Of a stretch of DNA of 64,000 nucleotides, positions 9,117 through 17,594 are shown one piece after another. The notes under the pieces are model-generated. The model was not told the origin of the DNA and ran no database searches. It was given only the letters and a program-made list of their open reading frames with translations. A program made the position numbers and the translations under genes. The stretch covers positions 1 through 64,000 of the forward strand of contig NZ_LLYY01000017.1 in NCBI RefSeq assembly GCF_001484965.1, read 5' to 3'. The stretch comes from Shouchella shacheensis (lineage in GTDB: Bacteria > Bacillota > Bacilli > Bacillales > Bacillaceae_D). Within the stretch, counting starts at the first letter, position 1, and each line of letters starts with the position of its first letter.

Positions 9117-9928
9117 GTCAGCGTCTAACAAACGCCTTAGAGAAAAAGCCGCTGTTTATTCCGTTCATTACCGCCGGCGACCCGGTTGCAGAAGCGACGA
9201 TTGAGCTCGCTCTCAAGCTTGAAGAAAGCGGGGCAAGTGTGCTAGAACTTGGCATTCCGTATTCGGATCCGCTGGCAGACGGTCCGACGATTCAGGAGGC
9301 GTCCAAGCGTGCGCTGGCTGGAGGGATGTCGTTAGAGAAAGCCTTGCGTCTTGTGCCCAAGATGAGAGCGCGTGGGCTTACCATTCCGGTGATTGTGTTC
9401 ACCTATGCCAATCCGTTGCTGCAGTATGGCTATGAGCGTTTTTGCAAAGAGGCGGGGGGGCTGGGAATCGACGGCGTGCTTGTGCCTGACTTGCCGTTTG
9501 AAGAAAGCGAGGAACTTGCGGGGCTCTGCGCACGAAATGATCTTGCTGTGATATCTCTTGTTGCTCCAACATCCAAAGCGCGTGTGGAAAAAATCGCGCG
9601 AGCGGCACAGGGCTTCGTTTATTGTGTGTCGTCGCTCGGCGTCACAGGCACAAGAAGTGAACTGCACCCGGACATTCAGACGTTTCTGGAAACAGTGAGG
9701 AAGGAAAGTTCCGTCCCATTTGTCGTCGGCTTCGGCATTTCCACGCCTTTGCAGGTGGAGCAGATGAATGAATGGACGGACGGAGTGGTAGTGGGAAGTG
9801 CGATTGTCAGAGAAGTAGGCCGGCGCACGGAAGACTTGAAGCATGAGGGGACACGAGAGGCCGCTCTTCTTGAAATTCAAGCGTTCGTCGACCACCTTCG
9901 CGGGCAAAAGGAAACGTCGCGCACCTAG
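9113..9928 (+). CDS. trpA: Tryptophan synthase alpha chain
   Basis: Cleaves indole-3-glycerol phosphate to indole and glyceraldehyde 3-phosphate; indole passes to TrpB. The 271-residue TIM barrel has PFITAGDP, the catalytic Glu in [18 protein letters not shown] (about 45-62), the second catalytic Asp in [11 protein letters not shown], and the phosphate loops GVTGTR and VGFGIS. ATG overlaps the trpB stop. About 60 bases then separate it from hisC, with no terminator, so the operon appears to run on. Confidence 0.97.
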   Translation: MSQRLTNALEKKPLFIPFITAGDPVAEATIELALKLEESGASVLELGIPYSDPLADGPTIQEASKRALAGGMSLEKALRLVPKMRARGLTIPVIVFTYANPLLQYGYERFCKEAGGLGIDGVLVPDLPFEESEELAGLCARNDLAVISLVAPTSKARVEKIARAAQGFVYCVSSLGVTGTRSELHPDIQTFLETVRKESSVPFVVGFGISTPLQVEQMNEWTDGVVVGSAIVREVGRRTEDLKHEGTREAALLEIQAFVDHLRGQKETSRT

Positions 9929-9990
9929 TTGCTAGCACTGCCATTTCGTCGTACGATACAAGGAGATTGAAAGAGAGAGTTGGTGCCGTG

Positions 9991-11088
9991 ATGTTCGCAA
10001 AACAACAAATTCAAGGCTTGCCTCCTTATGCGCCTGGCAAACCAATCGAAGAGGTAAAACAAGACTACGGCTTGACGAAAGTCGTGAAAATGGCCTCAAA
10101 CGAAAACCCGTATGGAGCTTCCCCTCTGGTAGCCAAAGCGATTACACACGCAGCTTCGGCCACTTCGATCTATCCAGACGGGTATGGAACTGTACTTAGA
10201 GACAAACTCGCTGCCAAACACGCACTTGATAAACAGCAGCTCATCCTTGGCAATGGCTCTGATGAAGTGATTCAGTTTTTTTGCCGCTCCTTTCTGACAC
10301 CTGAGACGAGCACAGTCATGGCGACGCCGACCTTTTCGCAATACAAGCTGAATGCAACGATCGAAGGGGCGATCATTCGTGAAGTAGCTGTAAAGGAAGA
10401 TGGATCCCACGATTTAGAGGGGATGCTTGCTGCAATTGATGAGACGACGCGCATTGTCTGGGTGTGTAACCCGAACAACCCAAATGGCGTCGCTCTCGAT
10501 GAAGCGAGCATGATCGACTTTTTACAGCGTGTGCCAGAGTCTTGCATCGTCGTTTGCGATGAGGCTTATTTTGAATATGTGGCACGTGAGGACTATCCAA
10601 AAAGCCTTGACCTTCTTAAAGAGTATCCGAACTTCGTTGTCCTCAGAACGTTTTCAAAGGCGTATGGCCTTGCCGCTTTGCGTGTTGGGTACGGTATGGC
10701 TCAAAAGGAGATTGCCCAGGCGGTCGACCCTGTTCGCCCCCCGTTTAACAACAATACGCTTGGTCATATTGCGGCCGCAGCAGCGCTCGAAGACGAAACC
10801 TTTATCAACGAGTGCAAAGAAAAAAACCGCCAAGAACGGGAGCGTCTGCGCGTTTATTTTGAAGGGCGCGGGCTATTCGTCTATCCTTCGGAAACGAATT
10901 TCTTGCTGATTGAGACTGGTGTGTTAGGAAACAAGATCTTCCAAGCCTACTTGGAAAAAGGCTTTATCCTTCGTTCTGGAGAAGCGCTTGGCTACCCAAC
11001 GGCGATTCGAATTTCCATAGGCAGTGAAGAAGAAAATGGAGAGCTCTTGCAGGTCAGTAACGAAATATTGCCTGGGCTAGGCGTGTGA
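9991..11088 (+). CDS. hisC: Histidinol-phosphate aminotransferase
   Basis: PLP aminotransferase of histidine synthesis; in Bacillus the same enzyme also transaminates prephenate-derived phenylpyruvate and hydroxyphenylpyruvate, which explains its place in the aromatic supra-operon. About 365 residues, with GLPPYAPGKPIEE near the start, NGSDEVIQ, NPNNPNG, and the PLP-lysine stretch RTFSKAYGLAALRVGYG (about 215-231). Start is uncertain: AGGAG at 9961-9965 is 1 base from TTG 9967 and 22 from GTG 9988/ATG 9991. I chose ATG 9991 by family length. Confidence 0.93.
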   Translation: MFAKQQIQGLPPYAPGKPIEEVKQDYGLTKVVKMASNENPYGASPLVAKAITHAASATSIYPDGYGTVLRDKLAAKHALDKQQLILGNGSDEVIQFFCRSFLTPETSTVMATPTFSQYKLNATIEGAIIREVAVKEDGSHDLEGMLAAIDETTRIVWVCNPNNPNGVALDEASMIDFLQRVPESCIVVCDEAYFEYVAREDYPKSLDLLKEYPNFVVLRTFSKAYGLAALRVGYGMAQKEIAQAVDPVRPPFNNNTLGHIAAAAALEDETFINECKEKNRQERERLRVYFEGRGLFVYPSETNFLLIETGVLGNKIFQAYLEKGFILRSGEALGYPTAIRISIGSEEENGELLQVSNEILPGLGV

Positions 11089-11130
11089 GCTAGACATACA
11101 TTTGATTGATTTTATGTTGGAGTGACAAGG

Positions 11131-12228
11131 ATGAAACGACGAGTAGGAATCATTGGAATAGGACTGATCGGGGGCTCCATCGCCCTTTCGATTAAACGTG
11201 AGCACGATGTGACCGTTATCGGTTATGATATTTCCACAGAGCAGCTGCACATCTCCAAATCGCTTGGGGTCATTGATCATATCGCTCCCAGTGTTGAGGA
11301 ATGTGTAAAAGATGTAGACTTTATCATTCTTGCCACACCGGTCACTAGGACCGTCTCCCTTTTGGATGAGCTTTGCAGGCTTCCTCTAAAAAGCGGAGTG
11401 ATCATCAGCGATGTCGGATCAACGAAGCAAGAAATTTTTACAGCGGCGGCTTGTTTTGAAGGCAAGGATGTCCACTTTATTGGGGGGCATCCGATGGCAG
11501 GCTCCCACAAAACCGGCGTTAGCGCAGCAAGAGCCCATTTATTTGAAAACGCCTTTTACTTGCTAACCCCTCCTGCAAATGTAGAGAGCCGAGCAATGAT
11601 TGCCCTGCAAAATTTACTAAAAGGGACCAAGGCGCGCTTTTTGACGTTAAGCCCAGCCCAGCATGATCGCATGGCTGGGACGGTGAGCCACTTTCCGCAT
11701 ATCATAGCCGCAAGCCTCGTGCACCAGCTCGAACGTTTGCAAAAGGATGAACCTGAAGTCGCTCAGCTAGCAGCTGGAGGCTTTCGCGACATTACGCGCA
11801 TTGCCTCTGCGTCTCCCACGATGTGGCGTGACGTTCTGCTTCATAACAAAGAGGAAATGCTACGGTTGCTCGATGAATGGGATGTGGAAATGGAGCGTAT
11901 TCGTTCGCTTATAGATGCACAGGATGGCGACGGCATTTATCGGTATTTCGAAGATGCCAAATCGTTTCGGGAAGGCTTGCCGGTGCGCAAGCGTGGAGCC
12001 ATTCCATCGTTCTATGATTTATACGTGGATGTTCCTGACCATCCCGGGGTGATTTCCGATGTGACGCATCTGCTTGCCGAAAAACAGATAAGCATTACCA
12101 ATATTCGTATATTAGAAACACGTGAAGATATTATGGGTGTCCTTCGTCTTAGCTTTCGCTCCGAAGAAGATAGAGAGCTTGGGAAGATTCAGCTAGGGGC
12201 TCATATGTACGAAACGTACGTTGTCTAA
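11131..12228 (+). CDS. tyrA: Prephenate dehydrogenase
   Basis: Oxidative decarboxylation of prephenate to 4-hydroxyphenylpyruvate, the committed step to tyrosine. The 365-residue protein opens with the NAD-binding IIGIGLIGGSIALSIKR, has GGHPMAGSHKTG (about 127-138) in the catalytic cleft, and ends with an ACT domain (VPDHPGVISDVTHLLAEKQI, about 295 onward) that probably senses tyrosine. ATG 11131 sits 8 bases after TTGGAG; GTG 11122 would overlap that ribosome site. Followed 12 bases later by aroA. Confidence 0.96.
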   Translation: MKRRVGIIGIGLIGGSIALSIKREHDVTVIGYDISTEQLHISKSLGVIDHIAPSVEECVKDVDFIILATPVTRTVSLLDELCRLPLKSGVIISDVGSTKQEIFTAAACFEGKDVHFIGGHPMAGSHKTGVSAARAHLFENAFYLLTPPANVESRAMIALQNLLKGTKARFLTLSPAQHDRMAGTVSHFPHIIAASLVHQLERLQKDEPEVAQLAAGGFRDITRIASASPTMWRDVLLHNKEEMLRLLDEWDVEMERIRSLIDAQDGDGIYRYFEDAKSFREGLPVRKRGAIPSFYDLYVDVPDHPGVISDVTHLLAEKQISITNIRILETREDIMGVLRLSFRSEEDRELGKIQLGAHMYETYVV

Positions 12229-12240
12229 GGGGGTAAGAAA

Positions 12241-13611
12241 ATGGGAGATAGAGCAGTAGCTGTCGTAACGAAAGCGACGCGGGGCTTGCAAGGAGAATTA
12301 ACAGTTCCGGGAGATAAATCGATTTCACATCGATCCGTGATGTTTGGAGCAATGGCAAATGGGACCACCTCTATTCGCGGTTTTTTACCCGGCGATGATT
12401 GTCTGAGTACGATTGATTGTTTCCGGAAAATGGGTGTCGAGGTCCAACAAACCGATGACACTGTGCATGTTCGTGGTACGGGGCTTGATGGCTTGAAGGA
12501 ACCAAATGAGGTGCTCGATGTCGGCAATTCTGGTACAACGATTCGCCTCATGCTTGGCGTTCTTACCGGTCGCCCGTTTCACGCAACCGTAGCCGGAGAT
12601 GCCTCGATTGCCAAACGCCCAATGGCTCGAGTAACCGAGCCATTGAAAGAACTCGGGGCGAGTATTGAAGGACGAGATCATGGCAATTTAACCCCACTTT
12701 CCATTCGCGGCGGCGGGCTCACTGCCATTCACTATACGTCCCCTGTGGCAAGTGCGCAAGTGAAATCGGCGGTGCTCCTTGCCGGCTTGCAAGCAAGAGG
12801 GACGACCACCGTTACGGAACCCGAGGCCACTCGTGACCACACCGAACGTATGCTTGAAGCCTTTGGTGTTAAGGTGACTCGCAACGAAAAAACCGTTTCG
12901 ATTGAAGGTGGTCAATCGCTCGAAGCGTGTGACATTGATGTCCCTGGGGACATTTCATCCGCCGCCTTTTTTCTCGTTGCGGCAAGCATTGTTGAAGGTA
13001 GCGACGTCATCCTTAAAAAAGTTGGCCTCAATCCAACACGGGCAGGAATCATCGATGTGCTCAGCGAGATGGGGGCGCAGCTTGAAATTGAAAATGAAAA
13101 GACAACGGGTGGAGAGCGAAGCGGTGACATTCGTCTTCGCTCAGGGAAGCTCGCACCGACAACCATTGGAGGAAGCCTTATTCCTCGTTTGATCGATGAA
13201 ATTCCTGTACTTGCTGTTCTGGCCACGCAACTTGATGGGACGACGGTCATTCGCGATGCAGAGGAGCTGAAAGTAAAGGAAACGAATCGAATTGATACGG
13301 TCGTTCGTGAGCTCAGCAAGCTAGGAGCTGATATCGAGGCGACCGAAGATGGCATGGTCATCCACGGCCCGAGCCAACTGTCAGGAGGAGCGGTAGATTC
13401 GCACGGAGATCACCGGATCGGCATGGCTTTAGCGATTGCCGGCCTTGTGGCAGATGGTGAGGTAGAAATTGCAGGTAGCGAGGCGATTGCCGTATCCTAC
13501 CCCCGCTTTTTTGAAGACTTACGTCGCCTACAAGGAAGAAAAAGCGAAGGCGCCCTGCTCACGAGCGACAAGTTCTGGAGCGACGGCAGATCAAGTCCGA
13601 ACTTGACTTGA
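12241..13611 (+). CDS. aroA: 5-enolpyruvylshikimate-3-phosphate synthase with repeat-encoded C-terminus
   Basis: Transfers enolpyruvyl from PEP to shikimate 3-phosphate, the step before AroC (called aroE in B. subtilis). Signatures: [14 protein letters not shown] (about 22-35), [10 protein letters not shown] (about 95-104), [10 protein letters not shown] and the C-terminal [12 protein letters not shown]. Total 456 residues, longer than usual. The normal family ends soon after [10 protein letters not shown]; here the last ~23 codons, from about 13541 to the TGA at 13609, lie inside a type B hairpin element (13538-13657, minus orientation), so the element supplies the new tail and stop. The domain core is intact, so the enzyme is probably active. 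Last gene of the supra-operon; terminator at 13665. Confidence 0.96.
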   Translation: MGDRAVAVVTKATRGLQGELTVPGDKSISHRSVMFGAMANGTTSIRGFLPGDDCLSTIDCFRKMGVEVQQTDDTVHVRGTGLDGLKEPNEVLDVGNSGTTIRLMLGVLTGRPFHATVAGDASIAKRPMARVTEPLKELGASIEGRDHGNLTPLSIRGGGLTAIHYTSPVASAQVKSAVLLAGLQARGTTTVTEPEATRDHTERMLEAFGVKVTRNEKTVSIEGGQSLEACDIDVPGDISSAAFFLVAASIVEGSDVILKKVGLNPTRAGIIDVLSEMGAQLEIENEKTTGGERSGDIRLRSGKLAPTTIGGSLIPRLIDEIPVLAVLATQLDGTTVIRDAEELKVKETNRIDTVVRELSKLGADIEATEDGMVIHGPSQLSGGAVDSHGDHRIGMALAIAGLVADGEVEIAGSEAIAVSYPRFFEDLRRLQGRKSEGALLTSDKFWSDGRSSPNLT

Positions 13612-13657
13612 ACTGGCGGCGTGAAGAAACCTCGAGCGAGTGGGCCCGCAGCTGGAT
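13538..13657 (-). repeat. Type B hairpin element, inserted in the 3' end of aroA
   Basis: Read on the minus strand it matches the type B copies at 21678, 44729, 50969 and 59885 almost along its length. It is the only copy in the opposite orientation and the most diverged. Its central stem uses AAGTC/GACTT where the others use AAGCC/GGCTT, a compensatory pair of changes. Confidence 0.85.
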
Positions 13658-13664
13658 AAAGAAG

Positions 13665-13700
13665 ACGCCTTTTGTGCGAGCAGCGCAGGGGCGTTTTTTT
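13665..13700 (+). terminator. Terminator of the aro/trp supra-operon
   Basis: CGCCTTT-T-GTGC pairs with GCGCAGGGGCG (one bulged T) and is followed by seven T. It starts just after the type B element in the aroA tail, and a type A element begins at its T-run. Confidence 0.8.
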
Positions 13701-13819
13701 CTAGCTCCGGCGGGTAGAAGCTCGGGATTTTTCAGTCCCGCCCTGAAATCCAAGTACGGGATTTCTAGTGCAGGCCTTCCAAAATCCTCGCTTCTGGGCA
13801 ACCCGCCTGCGCTTTTCGG
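13700..13819 (+). repeat. Type A hairpin element
   Basis: Begins TCTAGCTCCGGCGGGTAGAAG at the T-run of the aroA terminator and ends CCTGCGCTTTTCGG. Arms GGCGGGTAGAAGC and GCTTCT...ACCCGCC pair; the lower inner stem is GGATTTT/AAAATCC. Confidence 0.85.
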
Positions 13820-13822
13820 TGT

Positions 13823-13944
13823 TGTCTAGCTCCGGCGGGTAGAAGCTCGAGATTTTTCAGTCCTGGCCCGAAATCCAAGATCGGGATTTCTAGTCCAGGC
13901 CTTCCAAAATTCTCGCTTCTGAGCGACCCGCCTGCGCTTTTTGG
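13823..13944 (+). repeat. Type A hairpin element
   Basis: Second tandem copy, 3 bases after the first. Its inner stem is GAGATTTT/AAAATTCTC, unlike GGATTTT/AAAATCC of its neighbour, although both stay paired. Confidence 0.85.
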
Positions 13945-13954
13945 GTTTATAAGC

Positions 13955-14008
13955 AAAAAAAAGACTCCTCTTCCCGCGTAAAACGTAAGCGTTTACAGGA
14001 AGAGGAGT
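13955..14008 (-). terminator. Strong minus-strand terminator of the candidate small RNA
   Basis: On the minus strand an 11-bp stem ACTCCTCTTCC/GGAAGAGGAGT (14008-13998 with 13974-13964) continues into GTAAACG-CTTA-CGTTTTAC and is followed by eight T. No protein gene ends here; the transcript it closes is probably the short RNA described next. Confidence 0.8.
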
Positions 14009-14059
14009 TAGCTACATGAGCTAAAATGTATGGATAGGAGTGGAGAGAAACCATACGCT
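13955..14059 (-). ncRNA. Candidate CcpA-regulated small RNA
   Basis: A good promoter (14066-14094) and a strong terminator enclose only about 105 bases without a convincing gene. The predicted RNA begins near GCGUAUGG. GUAUGG pairs with CCAUAC to form a 6-bp hairpin whose loop is rich in C and U (UUUCUCUCCACUCCUAU), complementary to ribosome-binding sites such as AGGAGUGGAGAG. A short UAGCU/AGCUA hairpin and the terminator follow. A reading frame of 35 codons starts 4 bases after the likely start site but has no ribosome site and runs through the terminator. I do not recognise it as a known Bacillus small RNA. Target pairing is inference. Confidence 0.55.
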
Positions 14060-14065
14060 ACTTAA

Positions 14066-14094
14066 AATATAAACGTAAACGCTTTCAAAGTCAA
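14066..14094 (-). promoter_or_regulatory. Promoter with CcpA cre-like site for the small RNA
   Basis: On the minus strand TTGACT (14094-14089) and TATATT (14071-14066) are 17 bases apart. The spacer contains TGAAAGCGTTTACG, which matches the catabolite-responsive element consensus TGWAANCGNTNWCA except at the last base, placed where CcpA would block RNA polymerase. A second cre-like stretch, TGTAAACGCTTACG, lies in the terminator stem. Confidence 0.65.
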
Positions 14095-14149
14095 CACTTT
14101 TGCTACATCTTTTTTAAAAAAATTCCCGCGCGGCCATCGAACAGATTGG

Positions 14150-14178
14150 TTGAAACGCGTGTGTTTCTTGATTATGAT
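14150..14178 (+). promoter_or_regulatory. Promoter of ypiA
   Basis: TTGAAA (14150-14155) and TATGAT (14173-14178) with a 17-base spacer, about 110 bases upstream of ypiA and divergent from the small-RNA promoter. Confidence 0.7.
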
Positions 14179-14288
14179 AGAGGAAAGAAGACGAAATGGT
14201 CATGAGACGGGAGCGTTTAGCGTACGATATCAGAACAAGGATGTACGCGAATGACTCCTGAGGATCGATAAAAAGAGAGGGAACAAAT

Positions 14289-15551
14289 GTGAACCTACAA
14301 GAGCGTGTTTTAGAGGCCATTGAACGTGGAGATGTGGAAGCGGGTCTTGAAATTCTCGACCAGGCGATGGATACGAGCGATCACGAGCAAAAATATCAAG
14401 TGGCAGAGCTGTTCTATGAGCTTGGACACGTGGAAAAAGCCGAGAAGTTGGTCGAGGAACTCATGGTCCTTTACCCAGATGAAGGCAGTCTCTATGTGCT
14501 CGCGGCAGAAATGAAGATTGATGCCGATAAGGAAGATGAGGCAATTGAGTTGCTTTCTGACATTCATGAAGACGACGACGCGTTTCTTCAAGCTCAGCTT
14601 TTGCTTGCTGATTTGTATCAACTTCAAGCGCTCGATGAGGTTGCAGAGCAGAAGCTGCTTTTTGCCAGAGAAAAAGCACCGGAAGAAATCATTCTAACCT
14701 ATGCTCTTGGCGAGTTTTATTTGGAACAAGGCGCATACAATAAAGCCATTCCTTACTTAAAGCAAGCGCATTACACGAAGGAAGATGTTGGCGGTGTGAA
14801 TGTAGGGTTAAAGCTTGCAGAAGCTTACAGTGCCAATGGCCAGTTTGAAGACGCTCTATCGCTGTATCAACAAAGTGCAAAGGATGAATTTACGCCGACG
14901 ACAATGTTTAACTTTGGCTTCACAGCCTATCAGCATGGCGACTATACCGTCGCGATCGAGCAGCTGGAAGGGGTAAAGACACTTGATGCTGATTTTACAA
15001 GCGTCTATCTCCCTCTGGCTCGTGCTTATGAAGCTGAAAACCGTCTTGATGAGGCGCTAGAAGTCCTAAGAGATGGCATGGGCATGGATGAATTCAATGA
15101 TTCCCTTTACCTCCTTGCGGGTAAGCTATCTCTAAAGAAGCAAGATCTAGATCAAGCGGAGGGCTACTTAAGACAGGCCGTTGCTCTGAACCCGTCAAAT
15201 ATGGAGGCTCTGCAAACACTGTCTGCTTACTTGCGCGCGCAGGAGAGAAGCGAGGATTTGCTTGACCTGCTTGAGCATACCTCCTCTTATGGAGAAACCG
15301 ATGCAATGCTCACATGGTATGAAGCCTTTGCCAGGGCGGACCAGGAGGAGTATCATCAGGCAGCACAGCTGTATGAAGAAGCATACGCGACGTTTTATGA
15401 GGACACCGATTTTCTGAGCGAGTATGGTCAGTTCCTCCTTGAAGAGGGCAAGCGCACACGGGCCGTTGACTTATTGCAAAAAGCACGTGCGCTCGACCCA
15501 GGTCGAGCCGATGTGACAGAGCTATTAGAATCGCTTGCTGAGGATCGCTAA
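14289..15551 (+). CDS. ypiA: TPR-repeat protein YpiA
   Basis: A 420-residue protein built of tetratricopeptide-like helical repeats throughout (for example EKAEKLVEELMVLYPDEGSL near 50 and DQAEGYLRQAVALNPSNMEA near 290), with no membrane segment. TPR proteins act as protein-binding scaffolds; the partner is unknown. Position just after aroA and before ypiB-ypiF-qcrABC matches ypiA of B. subtilis, of unknown function. GTG start lies 8 bases after AGAGAGGG. Followed by its own terminator. Confidence 0.9.
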   Translation: MNLQERVLEAIERGDVEAGLEILDQAMDTSDHEQKYQVAELFYELGHVEKAEKLVEELMVLYPDEGSLYVLAAEMKIDADKEDEAIELLSDIHEDDDAFLQAQLLLADLYQLQALDEVAEQKLLFAREKAPEEIILTYALGEFYLEQGAYNKAIPYLKQAHYTKEDVGGVNVGLKLAEAYSANGQFEDALSLYQQSAKDEFTPTTMFNFGFTAYQHGDYTVAIEQLEGVKTLDADFTSVYLPLARAYEAENRLDEALEVLRDGMGMDEFNDSLYLLAGKLSLKKQDLDQAEGYLRQAVALNPSNMEALQTLSAYLRAQERSEDLLDLLEHTSSYGETDAMLTWYEAFARADQEEYHQAAQLYEEAYATFYEDTDFLSEYGQFLLEEGKRTRAVDLLQKARALDPGRADVTELLESLAEDR

Positions 15552-15573
15552 AAAGCACAGCATTTGTTGAAAT

Positions 15574-15604
15574 AAACTCCCGGAAAATAACAGGAGTTTT
15601 GCCT
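15574..15604 (+). terminator. Terminator after ypiA
   Basis: AAACTCC (15574-15580) pairs with GGAGTTT (15593-15599), loop of 12 bases, followed by a short T-run. Confidence 0.6.
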
Positions 15605-15677
15605 TTTAAAGGCGAAACACTACTCAAGTCAAACAAATGTGATGAAGGCCTCACATGACCAAAAGGGGGGGAGAAGT

Positions 15678-16265
15678 ATGAGTAACATGGTTCCCGTTAT
15701 GGATAAGAAGGCGTTTTTGAGAGGGTTTCTGAAACGATACCAGTTAAAGCGAAGAGAGTGTGCCTGGCTTCTCAACTATTTAATGAACGATGACAGCTTA
15801 ATGGAACGTGTTCATTTTCTCAGTCGCAGTGAGGGGGCGCCAAAAGCACTCGTGATTTCGGCTCAGGGCGTGGATCAAATTCCGTTTTCGTTTCGCAAGA
15901 ATCACCATGTTACCACGGACTGTGAAAAAGCCTTTCACGACATTCGGTTAAATCAAACGGAGGATATTTATATCGAACTGCATTTTAGTGGAGTTTCAAC
16001 CTCTACGCAGTATTTAGCAGTGTTAGAAGACAATCCGTTTTTACCAGAAACAAAGGAACGAGTGGAGGCAATCGAAAAGCGTGCAGAGGAACTTTTAACG
16101 CAGTCGATTCAAGAATTTCAGCGAAAGCGTCTGGAGGAAGCGATCGACAAAGCTCTTGATCAAGGGGACCGAACGGCGTTTATGACGTTAACGGAGGAGT
16201 TAAAGAAGCTTGATGAAACCGAGCCTTCCTCCTTGTTGCTTGACAGTGACGAAAGTGAAGATTAA
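15678..16265 (+). CDS. ypiB: UPF0302 protein YpiB
   Basis: A 195-residue soluble protein of the UPF0302 family (YpiB of B. subtilis) found in the same place upstream of ypiF-qcrABC. Visible features are a conserved N-terminal block, KKAFLRGFLKRYQLKRRECA and WLLNYLMNDDSLMERVHF, and a charged helical C-terminus with EEAIDKALDQGDRTAFM, a YpiB-type C-terminal segment also attached to other proteins. ATG 15678 follows AAGGGGGGGAG; the ATG at 15639 lacks such a site. No enzymatic motif was recognised. Confidence 0.88.
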   Translation: MSNMVPVMDKKAFLRGFLKRYQLKRRECAWLLNYLMNDDSLMERVHFLSRSEGAPKALVISAQGVDQIPFSFRKNHHVTTDCEKAFHDIRLNQTEDIYIELHFSGVSTSTQYLAVLEDNPFLPETKERVEAIEKRAEELLTQSIQEFQRKRLEEAIDKALDQGDRTAFMTLTEELKKLDETEPSSLLLDSDESED

Positions 16266-16307
16266 GCTTTTCCTTCCCCGAAATCGAGCGTGGTTGTAAG
16301 TCTCTTT

Positions 16308-16455
16308 TGTCTAGCTTCAGCGGGTAGGAACCGCTGAAGCTTTTTGGATTTTCTAGACGAGGCGCCAGGGTGTGCGGGTATCGTTCATGCCAGAGAATGA
16401 GACGTTTTGCCGTCCACAATTTTTGCTTTCAGTCGACCCGTCTATGTTTTTCCGT
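16308..16455 (+). repeat. Degenerate type A element
   Basis: Begins TGTCTAGCTTCAGCGGGTAGGA and ends GACCCGTCTATGTTTTTCCG, resembling the two ends of type A elements, but the interior is unrelated. It looks like a decayed copy or one with its centre replaced. Confidence 0.45.
16313..16346 (+). terminator. Terminator after ypiB
   Basis: A perfect 11-bp stem AGCTTCAGCGG/CCGCTGAAGCT (16313-16323 and 16331-16341) with a 7-base loop and TTTT. It is formed from the left end of the degenerate type A element. Confidence 0.8.
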
Positions 16456-16463
16456 GCTATAAT
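16455..16463 (+). promoter_or_regulatory. Extended -10 promoter of ypiF
   Basis: TGC followed by TATAAT at 16458-16463; the -35 region is poor (TCGACC near 16433). Confidence 0.5.
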
Positions 16464-16497
16464 GCTAAGAGAGTTTTCAAAGAAAGGATGTATGAGC

Positions 16498-16962
16498 ATG
16501 CGCTTTAAAGCGAAGGATATGGATACCTATCTACAAGCGGTAGACTATGTGGATACGGCACTTGTTCCACTTGTACAGGCCACTTGGTTGAAAGAGCCGA
16601 AGACAGCGGCACAAACGGGAGAGTTCGCTTTGCTGCTTGCAGAAGAGCTCGAGCGACAGTTCCGCGGAAGAGTGATGCTCCTTTCCCCGTTTTCATACAC
16701 TAGTTCGGAAACAATAGAAGAGCGTGTCCTCCGCCTTACCCATTGGTATGAAGAGCTTGCGGTTTCTTTTAAACATGTGGTGCTGCTTACCTCCGACGGT
16801 ACATGGAAGCCGGAAGAAGGCCAGCTTGACAACATGCGGCTGCTTTTTGTTCCCTCCGTTCCGCTTGAGTTTGTCGAGCCGGCCAATCGCCGTGAACTTT
16901 TAAATGGTCAGCTCAAGCAATTGATGCCTGTTTTAACAGATGCATGGCAGCAAAATAACTGA
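16498..16962 (+). CDS. ypiF: YpiF family protein (DUF2487)
   Basis: A 154-residue soluble protein of unknown function that lies directly upstream of qcrA in Bacillus genomes. Starts MRFKAKDMDTYLQAVDYVDTALVPL; the middle part alternates strands and helices with no motif I can assign. ATG 16498 is 9 bases from AAGGA; ATG 16492 is too close. The conserved linkage to the cytochrome bc complex suggests, but does not show, a role near the membrane or in respiration. Confidence 0.85.
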   Translation: MRFKAKDMDTYLQAVDYVDTALVPLVQATWLKEPKTAAQTGEFALLLAEELERQFRGRVMLLSPFSYTSSETIEERVLRLTHWYEELAVSFKHVVLLTSDGTWKPEEGQLDNMRLLFVPSVPLEFVEPANRRELLNGQLKQLMPVLTDAWQQNN

Positions 16963-16982
16963 AAGCGCTGTTCCAACGGATA

Positions 16983-17011
16983 TTGCGAAATGTATCCGCT
17001 TATAGTATGAT
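16983..17011 (+). promoter_or_regulatory. Promoter of qcrABC
   Basis: TTGCGA (16983-16988) and TATGAT (17006-17011) separated by 17 bases, about 80 bases upstream of qcrA. Confidence 0.65.
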
Positions 17012-17090
17012 GGTAACGTCCTAGTATTATTTGTTAAGAGGCTCGGGGGGATGGACTGAGTCGATTTTAACGTGTTAGGGGGGAAAAAGA

Positions 17091-17579
17091 GTGAGCGAGA
17101 GAGACCACAAAGTATCAAGACGTCAATTTTTATCGTATACGCTCACAGGCGTAGGTGGATTCATGGCAGCGGGAATGCTCATGCCGATGGTGCGCTTTGC
17201 CCTCGACCCAGCTTTGACAGCGGGAGCAGAGTCGGAAATGCACTATGTCACGGATCTCGACGACCTGACAGACGTTCCACAGCGCTTTACGTTTAGTTTT
17301 GATCAACAAGACTCTTGGTACGAATCAACGGTCGAGCACGAAGCGTATATTTACTTAGACGGAGATGAAGTGGTGGCGCTGTCTACGACCTGTACGCATT
17401 TAGGATGTACAGTGACATACGAAGAAGACGACTCGCGTTACCATTGCCCGTGTCATGGGGGGTTGTTTGAGACAGATGGTCAAAATGTGTCAGGTACCCC
17501 GCCTTTGCGACCGCTTGATATTTTTGATGTGCAAGTAGAAGATGGACAAGTGTACCTTGGGCAAGTGAATCAGAGATAG
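17091..17579 (+). CDS. qcrA: Menaquinol:cytochrome c reductase iron-sulfur (Rieske) subunit
   Basis: Takes electrons from menaquinol and passes them to cytochrome c in the b6c-type complex. The 162-residue protein has SRRQFLSYTLTG near the start, a twin-arginine motif with a hydrophobic anchor (about 12-35) as expected for Tat-dependent Rieske proteins, and both 2Fe-2S ligand boxes, CTHLGC and CPCHGG. GTG start after TTAGGGGGG. qcrB follows after 15 bases. Confidence 0.97.
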   Translation: MSERDHKVSRRQFLSYTLTGVGGFMAAGMLMPMVRFALDPALTAGAESEMHYVTDLDDLTDVPQRFTFSFDQQDSWYESTVEHEAYIYLDGDEVVALSTTCTHLGCTVTYEEDDSRYHCPCHGGLFETDGQNVSGTPPLRPLDIFDVQVEDGQVYLGQVNQR

Positions 17580-17594
17580 GGAGGGGCGTAATTG

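Noticed and set aside
13957-14059. 35-codon reading frame inside the candidate small RNA
   Set aside because: No ribosome-binding site, only about 4 bases of leader, and the frame runs through the terminator hairpin and T-run.
14114-14320. Minus-strand frame of 68 codons upstream of the small-RNA promoter
   Set aside because: It overlaps the ypiA promoter and start, has no ribosome site, and its sequence looks like chance.
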